DNA of 64,000 nt, from NCBI GenBank assembly GCA_008921705.1, contig VFFE01007103.1, positions 590,726 to 654,725 of the forward strand. Direction: 5' to 3'. This document shows positions 40,301-48,600 of the stretch, in pieces (the stretch's first letter is position 1; each line of letters opens with the position of its first letter). Made by a program: the position numbers and the translations under genes. This stretch comes from Burhinus oedicnemus (Eukaryota; Chordata; Aves; Charadriiformes; Burhinidae). Under the pieces are notes generated by a model, which was not told the origin of the DNA, ran no database searches, and saw only the letters and a list, made by a program, of their open reading frames with translations.

Positions 40301-42430
40301 ATTAGGAAGAAATTCTTTACTGTGAGGGTGGTGAGACACTGGAACAGGTTGCCCAGAGAAGCTGTGGAGGCCCCATCCCTGGAAGCGTTCAAGGCCAGGC
40401 TGGATGAGGCATTGAACAACCTGATCTAGCAGTAGGAGTCCCTGCCCATGGAAGGGGATTGGAACTAGATGATCTTTAAGGTCCCTTCCAACCCAAACCA
40501 TTCTATGATTCTATTCAAAAGGAACTTGATACCAACAGGATGGTAATTTATACCAATGTGTATTTTATATATATACTTACATATATTTATCTATTTTCCT
40601 GAAGAACAAATATCCCAGACTTGTTGATGTAATGAACAAGTAAAACCCTCCCCTGATTATGTGTAGAGGGGAAGAAATAGGAAAGAAACCATGGTCTTTG
40701 TGCAGTAGAGGTGCTAGCAAAGTAAGTTTCAGGAAGCAACTAATAAAATCAACAATAACACAAACTAACCTGAAATCTGCATGTCCCAACAACTACGTAA
40801 TTATTGCCACCATATGCAATGAGGGAACATGCTTCTCCACTATCAAATGGATTGAATTTTACCACATGCACATAATCGTCACAATCCACAGTGTAAGCAA
40901 TGTTTCTAGTAGAATCTTGCTTCATTTTCAGCGGACTAAGTCAAGTTATCGTGGAAGTGATGTCTTCTCCAGGATGAAAATCTACATTCCTACACAGAAA
41001 GTTTTAAAAAGCATGCATTACTCATTTGCATGTAGAAAAAAATTAAAAGGTATTTGTGGCACAACAAATCAGTGTCCTGTAACATCATATTTAAGAACAT
41101 AAAAGCTGCCCTTAATCTCACTATTTTTAGATGTAGCATGTAGTTTCATCAATCAAAAGATCAACTAACCTAACTAATGTACATTCATACATGTCTCTAC
41201 AGACCTCAGCAATAACTGAATATTTTGTGCTACTGGTGGCAACCCAATACCAAGACAAGAAATTAAGTAACTGTACACCAGAAAGTCATGTACAGAATTT
41301 TTAAGTTTTCAACCAAATTACAAGAAATGATACATTACTACCTTCAAATTCTCTTTACTTCTCTTTAAAGACTGTATGTATCTAACTAAAAGTTAATCAA
41401 GGCTGCGAAGCCATAAATGAGAACACTGTCACACATAATATTTAAGCATAGTTTCACAACTTAGCCACCTCAGCTGCAGAGCACCTATACCCCTGTGTAC
41501 CAAAGAACTTGTACTTTACTGTATTCAACCAATTTTCAAGAAAATCAGGTTCCTGTGCTAGAACACAAGAGACCGAGATACGCAACTGATTTCAGAATCA
41601 CTTCTTTTAGTCCCAGTACAGACTTGACACTAGTTTAAAGCCTTTTTGGGAAATCAGACCTTTCATTACACACCACGTGGGAAAAACGGCTTTAAATCTC
41701 AGACCTTTGACAGATTTTGCTGTGTTAACGCTCTGAAGGTCTCAGCATCCAAGACTGAATATTTTGCTTGGGAGCCACCCAGGTTTGACACGGGCATCAC
41801 TGAGACGCAAAGAGGCTCTCCATGGTTGCAAATGTTTATTTACTAATTAATACGACACACCATCGTATTAACATAAATACTGTAGCCGTATAACTTGTAT
41901 AGCTATGCTGCTAAGGCCAAATACAAGTTTTAACCCTATGTTTTCTTTCTTTAAGACTTCCCATGAACACAGGCCACTTGACCAGCTCTAAGTGAAAATA
42001 CTAAGAATGACATTAGCTTCATTCCTTCAGAAAACACAATTCGGGCAAATCAACCGTTTGGGTGCCCGTTACCCTCCCCACCCCCCTCCTCCTTTAACCT
42101 CCCATTCCCTCCTTTTCCCTTCAGGGCCCAGCTAGACTCCCGAGCGAGGCTGCCAGAGGCTGTGCCGGTTCCGCACCGCTACCGGTCCTCAGGCAAGGGC
42201 GAGGGCCCGGCTCGCCCGCACAGCGGCTAGGCCGGCCCGGCTCCTGGCTCTGACCGGGCGAAGCTCCGAGTTCCCCCCGCCTCCCCTTCCCGGGACGGGA
42301 CGGGACGGGACGCCCCCCCTACCCCCGCCTCACACGCACCTCCACAGCCCCAAATCACCCACCGGCACCGCCTCTCCCGCCAACTGCTCACAGCGCTTCC
42401 CACCCCAGGAGCAGCAACCTTGTGCTTCCG
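16307..42430 (-). CDS. NUP37: NUP37, nucleoporin 37 (complete coding sequence, nine coding exons)
   Basis: NUP37 is a WD40 beta-propeller of the Y (NUP107-160) complex, a scaffold of the nuclear pore that also acts at kinetochores in mitosis (family knowledge). Nine minus-strand coding exons join in frame: 40770-40925, 38398-38522, 37335-37407, 31164-31258, 21432-21522, 18550-18731, 17964-18014, 17492-17585 and 16547-16660. They sum to 981 nt, or 326 codons plus TAA, the human length. The product starts [20 protein letters not shown] and ends [15 protein letters not shown]-type signatures include [39 protein letters not shown] and NGTIRFYDL. Every junction has GT-AG borders and the phases agree. 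A noncoding first exon in the CpG island at about 42.3-42.45 kb is inferred, because an acceptor-like TTAG lies 10 nt before the ATG. Two CR1 copies sit in its introns, both antisense. The right end of this entry is approximate. Confidence 0.96.
16326..16331 (-). terminator. NUP37: NUP37 polyadenylation signal AATAAA
   Basis: AATAAA on the minus strand, 215 nt after the NUP37 stop codon. A GU-rich stretch (TTTGGTGTG on the minus strand, near 16297-16305) follows about 20-30 nt downstream, as expected for a cleavage site. Other AATAAA-like hexamers further left could be used as well. Confidence 0.7.
16547..16660 (-). CDS. NUP37: NUP37 coding exon 9 (terminal) with stop
   Basis: Thirty-seven codons then TAA at 16549-16547. 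It reads [20 protein letters not shown] and closes with FFWVTEM, matching the last propeller strand of the family. The acceptor AAAG (16661-16664) is preceded by a 22-nt T tract on the minus strand. Confidence 0.95.
   Translation of the reverse strand, partial: PILTGTAAVGSGLTWHRTLPLCAVGGDHKIFFWVTEM
16665..16686. repeat. 22-nt A run, forming the pyrimidine tract of NUP37 terminal exon
   Basis: On the transcribed (minus) strand this is T22 immediately before AAAG and the terminal exon. It is probably length-variable between individuals. Confidence 0.85.
17221..17386. repeat. Degenerate tandem duplication in the last NUP37 intron
   Basis: Two diverged copies, about 17221-17298 and 17304-17386. 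Both run from CAGGTTAA through a T-rich stretch ending in CCTTAGCA, then CAAAACAAAATAAAA or a variant, and end with AAGCAGC. The period is about 83-90 bp with small indels. Confidence 0.65.
17492..17585 (-). CDS. NUP37: NUP37 coding exon 8
   Basis: One base plus 31 codons: [20 protein letters not shown] onward to HHLGHPQ. Acceptor TCATAG at 17586-17587, donor GTAAAT from 17491. It completes the split R codon of the previous exon. Confidence 0.95.
17964..18014 (-). CDS. NUP37: NUP37 coding exon 7
   Basis: A 51-nt micro-type exon: one base, 16 codons ([16 protein letters not shown]) and two bases. Acceptor TTTTAG at 18015-18016, donor GTATGT from 17963. The junction codon with exon 6 is AGT, giving S. 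Confidence 0.95.
18550..18731 (-). CDS. NUP37: NUP37 coding exon 6
   Basis: Sixty codons plus two bases, the longest exon, reading [15 protein letters not shown] through [12 protein letters not shown], a WD40 blade pair. Acceptor TAACAG at 18732-18733, donor GTATTT from 18549. A CR1 element begins about 60 bp upstream of this acceptor. Confidence 0.96.
18758..18770. repeat. 5' copy of 13-bp target-site duplication
   Basis: GGAAACTTAGCAT, exactly repeated at 19716-19728 on the other side of the CR1 insertion. This copy lies 25-37 nt upstream of the NUP37 exon 6 acceptor, where a branch point is expected. Confidence 0.85.
18771..19715 (+). mobile_element. CR1 LINE, 5'-truncated copy with 13-bp target-site duplication
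   Basis: Chicken repeat 1 non-LTR retrotransposon in plus orientation, antisense to NUP37. It starts inside the reverse-transcriptase region: the translation [10 protein letters not shown] is followed by the catalytic motif FADD at 18859-18870. It continues through the C-terminal part of ORF2 ([26 protein letters not shown]) and ends with the CR1 3' untranslated segment and the ATTCTGTGATTCTA tail near 19695-19709. Frameshifts and a deletion near 19590-19640 make it dead. The first about 22 bp (18771-18792) do not look like CR1 and may be filler. GGAAACTTAGCAT flanks both sides. Confidence 0.93.
19716..19728. repeat. 3' copy of 13-bp target-site duplication
   Basis: GGAAACTTAGCAT, an exact copy of 18758-18770, directly after the CR1 3' tail. 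Confidence 0.85.
19729..21431. other. NUP37 intron 5, part beyond the CR1
   Basis: AT-rich intron. The open frame 20170-20427 (minus, 85 codons) has no recognisable product. Nothing else can be supported. Confidence 0.7.
21432..21522 (-). CDS. NUP37: NUP37 coding exon 5
   Basis: One base plus 30 codons: [20 protein letters not shown] then [10 protein letters not shown]. The junction codon with exon 4 gives R, making the WD motif RVWDLEG. Acceptor CTTTAG at 21523-21524, donor GTTGTC from 21431. Only 31 bp separate the exon from an assembly gap, with a T24 tract between. Confidence 0.95.
21530..21553. repeat. 24-nt A run at the NUP37 exon 5 acceptor, ending in an assembly gap
   Basis: On the minus strand it reads as T24 then GCTTTAG and the exon. 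It is directly followed by 20 N, so the true length is unknown. Confidence 0.85.
21554..21573. other. Assembly gap (20 N)
   Basis: Twenty N between an A run and a G run (21576-21588). Any open frame translated across it is not real. The gap length is likely nominal. Confidence 0.98.
21574..31163. other. NUP37 intron 4 (largest intron)
   Basis: About 9.6 kb of AT-rich DNA without a recognisable gene or CR1 copy. It holds a T16 run at 26219-26234, the small tandem repeat listed separately, and an almost pure purine tract at about 27257-27289. Many short open frames are present, none with a recognisable product. Confidence 0.75.
26244..26348. repeat. Degenerate tandem repeat, about 2.5 copies of 43 bp
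   Basis: Copies at 26269-26304 and 26313-26348 share 30 of 36 positions (from AGTTAATACT to AACAG). A partial third copy, TGACTGTATACTATAACAG, lies at 26244-26262. The period is 42-44 bp. Confidence 0.7.
31164..31258 (-). CDS. NUP37: NUP37 coding exon 4
   Basis: Thirty-one codons plus two bases: [20 protein letters not shown] then [11 protein letters not shown]. This is the GH...WD-type blade of the propeller. Acceptor TGACAG at 31259-31260, donor GTATGT from 31163. Confidence 0.95.
31259..37334. other. NUP37 intron 3
   Basis: About 6.1 kb of AT-rich intron. I see no gene and no transposon that I can name. Short open frames on both strands have no family resemblance. Confidence 0.75.
37335..37407 (-). 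CDS. NUP37: NUP37 coding exon 3
   Basis: One base plus 24 codons: [20 protein letters not shown] then NEFK. Acceptor ATGTAG at 37408-37409, donor GTAAGG from 37334. It completes the split codon of exon 2 (AG+G, R). Confidence 0.95.
37408..38397. other. NUP37 intron 2
   Basis: Ordinary AT-rich intron of about 1 kb. Nothing else recognisable. Confidence 0.75.
38398..38522 (-). CDS. NUP37: NUP37 coding exon 2
   Basis: Forty-one codons plus two bases: [20 protein letters not shown] then [20 protein letters not shown] and I. Acceptor TCTACAG at 38523-38524, donor GTATTT from 38397. Strongly conserved relative to the mammalian exon. Confidence 0.95.
38523..40769. other. NUP37 intron 1 (between coding exons 1 and 2)
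   Basis: AT-rich intron with one CR1 copy (40232-40517), described separately. The open frame 39055-39285 has no recognisable product. Confidence 0.75.
40232..40517 (+). mobile_element. CR1 LINE, short 3' fragment, little diverged
   Basis: A CR1 3' end in plus orientation, antisense to NUP37. It begins in the last part of ORF2 (GGTGGTGAGACACTGGAACA lies at 40327-40346) and includes the 3' untranslated hairpin region. It ends GGTCCCTTCCAACCCAAACC followed by ATTCTATGATTCTAT. It looks closer to the usual consensus than the other copies here. TCTATTCA occurs at both ends (40228-40235 and 40510-40517), but this partly overlaps the CR1 tail, so it may be microhomology and not a true duplication. 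Confidence 0.92.
40770..40925 (-). CDS. NUP37: NUP37 coding exon 1 with start codon
   Basis: Fifty-two codons from ATG at 40925: [20 protein letters not shown], then a propeller strand ending [12 protein letters not shown]. Donor GTTAGT from 40769. A at -3 supports the start, and the alignment begins at residue 1. An acceptor-like ...GACTTAG at 40936-40937 would leave a 10-nt untranslated lead in this exon. Confidence 0.95.
40936..42060. other. Probable 5' UTR intron of NUP37
   Basis: Ordinary sequence between the first coding exon and the CpG island. No gene is recognised. That it is an intron is inferred from the acceptor-like site at 40936 and the distant CpG island. Confidence 0.55.
42291..42310. 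repeat. (CGGGA)4 pentanucleotide, quadruplex-type
   Basis: Four exact CGGGA units on the plus strand, giving four GGG runs with two-base loops. Confidence 0.9.
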
Positions 42431-42548
42431 GGTCAACGGCTCCCACTCACTAATTGGGCAGCTGCGGAGGATTTAAATTTAAACCGCCGGCGAGGGCCGT
42501 TAGGCGTTCTAACCGCCTCGCTGTGTGAGCGGCTCTGTCCTCCCCGTC

Positions 42549-42611
42549 ATGCAGGTAGCGCTGCTGGAGAAGCAGGAGCGCTTCAGCCGGCCGCGGGGAG
42601 GGGAGTGCTGA
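42549..42611 (+). other. Short upstream open frame (20 codons) in possible PARPBP leader
   Basis: ATG at 42549 reads MQVALLEKQERFSRPRGGEC then TGA. It lies on the PARPBP side of the promoter and would be an upstream ORF if transcription starts before it and no intron removes it. CAG|GTAGCG at 42554/42555 could instead be a donor that splits it. No homology is recognised. Confidence 0.3.
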
Positions 42612-42619
42612 GGCTGTGG

Positions 42620-45600
42620 TCCTCCTTCTCCTCCTCAGGGGGAGGCCGGGATGTGGCGGCTGCGTGTGGTACCTGAGGCGGGGGAGCTGCGCAAGGTTGG
42701 GCCGCGGTGAGAGGTGGGGGAAGCGGTCACAGCTAGGGGCTTCCAGCTGGGGGAGCGGGACGGGGGAGGCGGGGGCGGTAATGGTAATGTCGGCCCTCAG
42801 GGTTTGGGATTGGGGGCTTGTTTCGCAGGCCTTTTGCCTTGTTCGGGCTCTTTTGCTGGGCGGTCGCTCTGAGTGACAGGTCTTGTCCCTTGGAAACCTC
42901 TCGGAGTTGGGGGAGAAACAGAAACTCCTCTGGGGAGATTTTTGTCTGTTCCATGCTGACTTGCACCTGCCTACCTGTTTCATCCTCTATGGCCCCCCCT
43001 GTTTTGTTCATGTCAATGTAAAATAAAGTAGGTTGTCCTGTGCAAGCGTTTTAGGAGGGTAAGTAATTGCATGAAATAAGGGGAAAGGTTGATTTTGTGT
43101 TCTCATATTAAATGGTGTGAGTGTTGCTCCTGTATGGTATGCAATGTTTGGGAACTATGTTTCAGAAAAGAATGGGTTTAAAGAAGGCAAAATTTTAAAG
43201 AGCCTTCTGTACCTGTGTCTTGACAAATGCAAGAAGGTGAAAAAGACCAAGGCATGAAGCAGTCAAATTCAAAACAGATACTGAAACTCATTGCCAAAGG
43301 AAATCAGGGTGATAATGACTTATGGAATGAAAAAAAAAGGAAAAAGGCAACAAAAGAAAAATACATATTTAGAGATGTCTTTGTTAGTAAGTCTTAGAAA
43401 TATTAAAACTCTTGTTTCTGATAGACACTGCTCCGCATGTATAGTGAATGCAGATAGTATAGAAGACACTCTCTGGGGTGTTCAGACTGGCTGCTTTCAG
43501 ACAAAAGACTGTCACATTTGTGATAACATTTATTCTTTTATGTTGGCATAATGTACAAGGGAAGTAAGGGGTTTCCGTGGAGACATGTCATACATAAGCA
43601 CTTTTAACCCCTTTTCTTCATATTTGCTCTGTCATAGTGAGGTGAGTTGCAGTAGACTATCAGTTTAGTGGGAAGAGTTTATTCTAGGAACTTCTTCTGC
43701 AAGACGATAAAATAGGGTTTGCACAGGGTTTGGAAGGTGAAGATGCATATAGACCTCTTGCATAGTTACATTCATTTTTATTTCTCTTAAATATTTCTAT
43801 CTTCTATTCTAGACAATGATTGCTTTCCAGCAACGGATTTTAAACTTGATCAAGTGTTTCAGAAGACAATGGCCTCTATTTTCAAACTCTGATAGGACTA
43901 CTGTCTGTGGAGCAGATTGCATGCTGATGGTGTTACAACTGTCAATGGCTGAAGTCAATAAACAGGTTAGCATTCTTTCAGTATGTTCTTTGTACTTAGT
44001 GGTACTACCTGAGGGTCAGATGCAGCAAGGCACTAAAATTAATATGATTAAGCACACTGTTGAATCAGGACTTAAAAAAAGAACCGCAAGACAAATGGGA
44101 GGATGGAAGCGTTTTAAGTGTATATCTGAGTTCTAAATTTTAATATTAAATACTAGTGTATCTTTCCTGATCATGTAACTTCTGCTTATTTCCATCAAAT
44201 GTTTCTTCTGTGCTGTAGATCAGGGTGTGAAAACTGTGGCATTTGGGATGCATCTTTTTTGAGTGTTCTGAGCATGCTTTGGAATGCCATGAGAAGAATA
44301 CGAGTGAAAACTGGTTTGGTATAGGCTGTGTCAGTTGTGCTTATAGCAGTGTGTTCTTGGCTGCTGTTTTTCCTGAAGCTTCTCAGGCAAAGACCTATAC
44401 ATATAAGTTGTGAACGTGCACCTCGTACCAATAGTAAATATATGGCCTTCTTTGCATGTGTACAAGATGTCTGTCAAATGATGAATAGGAGATGTAACCC
44501 TTGAGTGTCTCCGTAAGAAGCACTGTGGCTTGTCACAGCTGGAAGACTGGTCATTAGCAGTCATCTGAAACATACCTACAACTGTTGCAACATCCAGTCA
44601 GGCTTTGCATGTGTCTCATCTAATGAGAGCAATAGTCACTTTGATAATCTAAAGACATCTTTTGAGGTCAGTAAGATCAATTATTGATGAAAAAAAATAC
44701 CGTTGTTGGAAGACGTAGCCAGATGTTGCATAGTAAATTAAACAAGTAGTATAAATCTTTAGTTGTAAAAAAACCCAAACAAAACAAAACAAACCACAAA
44801 CAACAAAACCACACCAAAAACAAATCCCCAAATCAACAAAAAAAACTCCAAATGGAAAACTCACTTCAGTTTGTACACTCCTAGTTGCAACATACTATTT
44901 AAAAAATTACCAGTTGTACTGGAAGAAGCTTATATCTTGGAAGAAATATTTCCAGAACCACTCTTTAACCTAACTGAATTCATCACCAGAAAAAGCTTTG
45001 TAGTCTAAAATGTCCAGAATGGGGCTGTCTCTTGTCTAAACATGAAATACAAAACTGGTAAATTCATCCAGGCTGTAATAAATATTACAACAGAAATATC
45101 AGAATCCCAAGAGTCTACATTTGTACTTCATAGAATGTAATATATTCCAGCAAGGGTCCCAATGTCCTCACAATACGCATGGAGATAAAACTAGAAAATG
45201 ATTGTGCATCAAAATGAACTCTTGGAGAATTGATTAAGGACAACAACACAAAACTACCTGTGAAAGCAATCACTGTTGTGTTTGTTGTGATTCTCAAGGG
45301 AGAGAACTACAAGCGTTTTTCCAAACCCAGCTCTGGGAACTCAAATGTGTTATTCTGTTGGATGCCAAAAGCTACGGACATGATAAAGATGATATTTTTA
45401 TGGTTCATTACTACTTCTTTCCTAACAGCTTACAACAAGCTCTTTCCTTCCCCTAGAGGTAACTAGTTTATTCCATTTTTTCCTTTTTTTTTTTTTTTTT
45501 GCTCCTCCAGCAAAGATTTTCTTCTAAGGAATATCTTTTCTTGCAGAGATGATCTAGCAAAAATTAAAGCAATTATTTTAAACTAATTTTATTTTGAAAT

Positions 45601-48600
45601 ATACTGCTTTTACTTCAAATCTGAAGAAACACTAAGTGCTCAAAACCTAATTTGTTTTTTTAATTATACTAGTTGGCCTAATAAGACAAATGACCAGTAT
45701 ATGTAAAACAAGTTTTATATATGTGGATTAAAAACATTTTAGCATTTGCATGTGCTGCCTCTGAAGTTCAGTTTCTTCAGCTGGATGTCCATTTTGATGT
45801 TTATCATGTTAGAGTGAAATATAGCTGTTTTATTTTGTTCTTCACTAACACTTCAAACTAAGATGCAGAGTATTACAGTTGTAGGCAAGTCCCTTGTTAA
45901 ATCACTGATTTAAGTACAATAATTTTGTATTGTTAACCTGTAGAATAGAAGTCTATCATAATAAAGTCAATTAGTGCAAGAAAAATAACTGTACTAACAA
46001 GCCATTCTCTGGCTGGATTGAAAAAAAAAAAAGGCAAATCCCAAAAACCTACCACAAAACCCAAATAAACCATTCTCTTGCTTTAGGAGACTGGATGATT
46101 TTAACGGATTAAGTGTTAATGGATTAGGTATTGTAACTGTTATCTGTATCTGCAGTAGAAAAGAAAAGTAACAAGGCTTTTTGGAGAACTCCAGAAAAGT
46201 TTAAAAGTATCATAATTTTAGTCCTAAATTTCACCAAGAATAAGGGTAGCAAACAGTGTGATAAACACTGATCTAAAATCTAGGAAAACTTTCAAAAAGA
46301 ACCTTTCTTAAGCTTTGAAATAGAAATAACAGTTTTCAAGCTGAAGTTCAGTTGAGGATAATTGCTTTAAGTTGACTGTGTTTGCACCTGTGGATCAGAA
46401 GTAGTAGAAGGTAGTTATTCGGACAAATAATCACTTGTCTTTTTCAGACCATGACTGTTTTAGCTAGCAGTGGGGGAAACTGAGACATAATATAAAACAA
46501 TTGTTTTTCCTGAGTCAGTGAATTTAAATTCTCAGACTTGTCTTAAATGTTTTATAAATCTCTCTTCTAGCACTAGGACTGTGAGACTGGAGGAAAAAGT
46601 GCTTCATTGTTGATTTCTGAAATATGTTTTTCCCCTTCAGTAATTTATATTTGTCTCTATCAGATTCTGGATGAAATCAGTTTTGGTGTGTGGTTTAGTT
46701 CTACCCTGTGCATTTTGTACACTGTTTGAAGAATATTATGTTTTGTTCAGTATCCTGTATTTCTTGAAATGTTTTCCCAAATCCTCTTGTTTCAATGTTG
46801 GTAAATAAAGAAAAATGTGAAGTTGTTTTACAGTGTTACTCCCTTAAACTCTTCTATCTGTCTCCCTTTTGGTAATGAGAGACTTCTACCAACTTTGTAG
46901 CAATTTATATGATATTGTGATGATGCTACCAAGAGACTTGGCTGTTCTTCAATATGATTAATTTTTCACAGAACAGTTGAGGTTGGAAGGGACCTCTAGA
47001 GCTCATCTTGTCCCACCCCCCTCCTCAAGCAGGGCCACCTAGTGCCAGTTGCCCAGGACAATGTCCAGATGGCTCTCAAATGTCTCCAAGGACAGAGACT
47101 TCATAACCTCCCTGAGCAACCTGTGCCAGTGCTCAATGACCTGCACAGTAAAAAAAATGTTTCCTGATGTTCAGAGGGAACCTCATGTGTTTCTTTCAGT
47201 TTGTGCCCATTGCCTCTGGTTGTGCCACTGGACACCTTAAAAAAAGAGCCTGGCTCCATCCTGTTTGCACCATCCCTTCAGTTATTTATATACATTGATG
47301 ACATCTTCCCTGAGCATTCCCTTCCCCAGCCTAAACAGCCCCAGCTTTCTCAGACTTCCCTCACACCTGAGATGTTCCTGTCCCTTGACCATCTTTGTGG
47401 ATGATTCATTGTACTTTGTTGGACTCTCTCCAGTATGTCAGTGTGTCTGCCTTGTACTGAGGAGCCCAGAACTGGACAGAGTACTCAGATGTGGTCTGAC
47501 CAGTGCTGAGTAGCCTTCTATAGAAGGGACAGGCTCTTTTTTGGAAAAAATGTTGAAGTTCTGTAGAAAAAAGGTTGAAGTAATGAATCATAGAATAGTT
47601 GACTCTCAGACTTCAAAATCGTGTGTGTAACCAGGCCTATTGGGAAAGTTGTGCTAAGTATGCTAGAACCCTAAGGAGGGACCTTTTGGGCTGGAACAAC
47701 TTAAATTCTTAGAATTGCTCCTGACCCAGATTTGTATTTAGTTTTGCATTCAGTTGCTAATGGTGTTTTTGGGTAATTATTTTATCCAGATTAAAGTTGC
47801 TTAATGTGAAAATGTCATGAAATAAGATAAAACCTTTGCACTAGAGTTATCTGCCATTATTAACATAGCAAAGCAAGACTTGTCACTCGGTTGGAGGGCG
47901 TTTATAGAATGTTACATAATGAATTATATGACCATGTAATATTGCTCTTTTTTGCTGCCATATACTAGGGAATGCTTTAGATACCAATAGGATGAACTCT
48001 GTCTCTTTGGTGAAAACTGGAAAATTGGGTATAGTTGCAAAATCACTTCTTGCATGTGTTCTGAGGTCCAACTCAAATAGAAGGACCTCAGTTGAAAAAG
48101 GGTCAAGATCAAAGAGCAGGGTATGGATGAAAACGAGGAGTCTCATAGTGAAAAGGAGAGGATAATTGCAAGTAGTAAGGAAGTCAGAGATTTCAGGGAA
48201 AAGAGGAAGTGAGGGGGAGAAGTTGGCATTGGGAGGATGTAAAGTATAGTAGTATGGAAAGGTCTGCAATAAACATGGCTATGAGAAAACAGATTGTGAT
48301 GGACATTGGATAATACACCAAGATTTGGGAGCTAGATGAAAACAGGCACAGAATGTAAAGAGGTATGGGTGTGTAGGTAGATTAGCAGCTCCTAGCTAGA
48401 ATTTTGGAAAGGCAGAGAACAGTACAGGAGTGAAAGCCCAGGGTTGGTGGTCAAGAGATGAGAAACGGTTTAACAAGTAATTAGTGAATAAAGGGCCACA
48501 TTCTGAATTACAGAGGCCAGAAATATGTATGTAATCCTGCATTTGAAACCCTGTGTTTTGTCACTGTTACCTTTAGTGGAATCTAATTAGTAGCAAAATT

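Larger units (their letters stand above)
42060..42880. promoter_or_regulatory. Bidirectional CpG-island promoter of NUP37 and PARPBP
   Basis: A GC- and CpG-dense island separates the two divergently oriented genes. In its core are an ETS-type site CTTCCGG (42425-42431), an inverted CCAAT box ATTGG (42453-42457) and the AT-rich palindromic ATTTAAATTTAAA (42471-42483), which holds two TTTAAA units like CHR cell-cycle elements. A (CGGGA)4 tract lies at 42291-42310. Donor-like sites for noncoding first exons are GCG|GTGAG at 42706/42707 or CAG|GTAGCG at 42554/42555 for PARPBP (plus), and GAG|GTGCGT at 42340/42339 for NUP37 (minus). These exon ends are guesses. Confidence 0.8.

Noticed and set aside
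42450..42983. Minus-strand 177-codon frame in the second CpG island
   Set aside because: It lies in the bidirectional promoter, is low-complexity (R/P/S-rich) and resembles no known protein.
44649..44864. Minus-strand 71-codon frame rich in F, V, G and C resembling a membrane peptide
   Set aside because: It is the translation of an A/C-rich low-complexity tract.
47586..47605. AATCATAGAATAGTTGACTC, like a second minus-oriented CR1 3' end just after the copy at 46967
   Set aside because: Only about 15 bp match and nothing CR1-like follows; it could be a remnant but cannot be supported.
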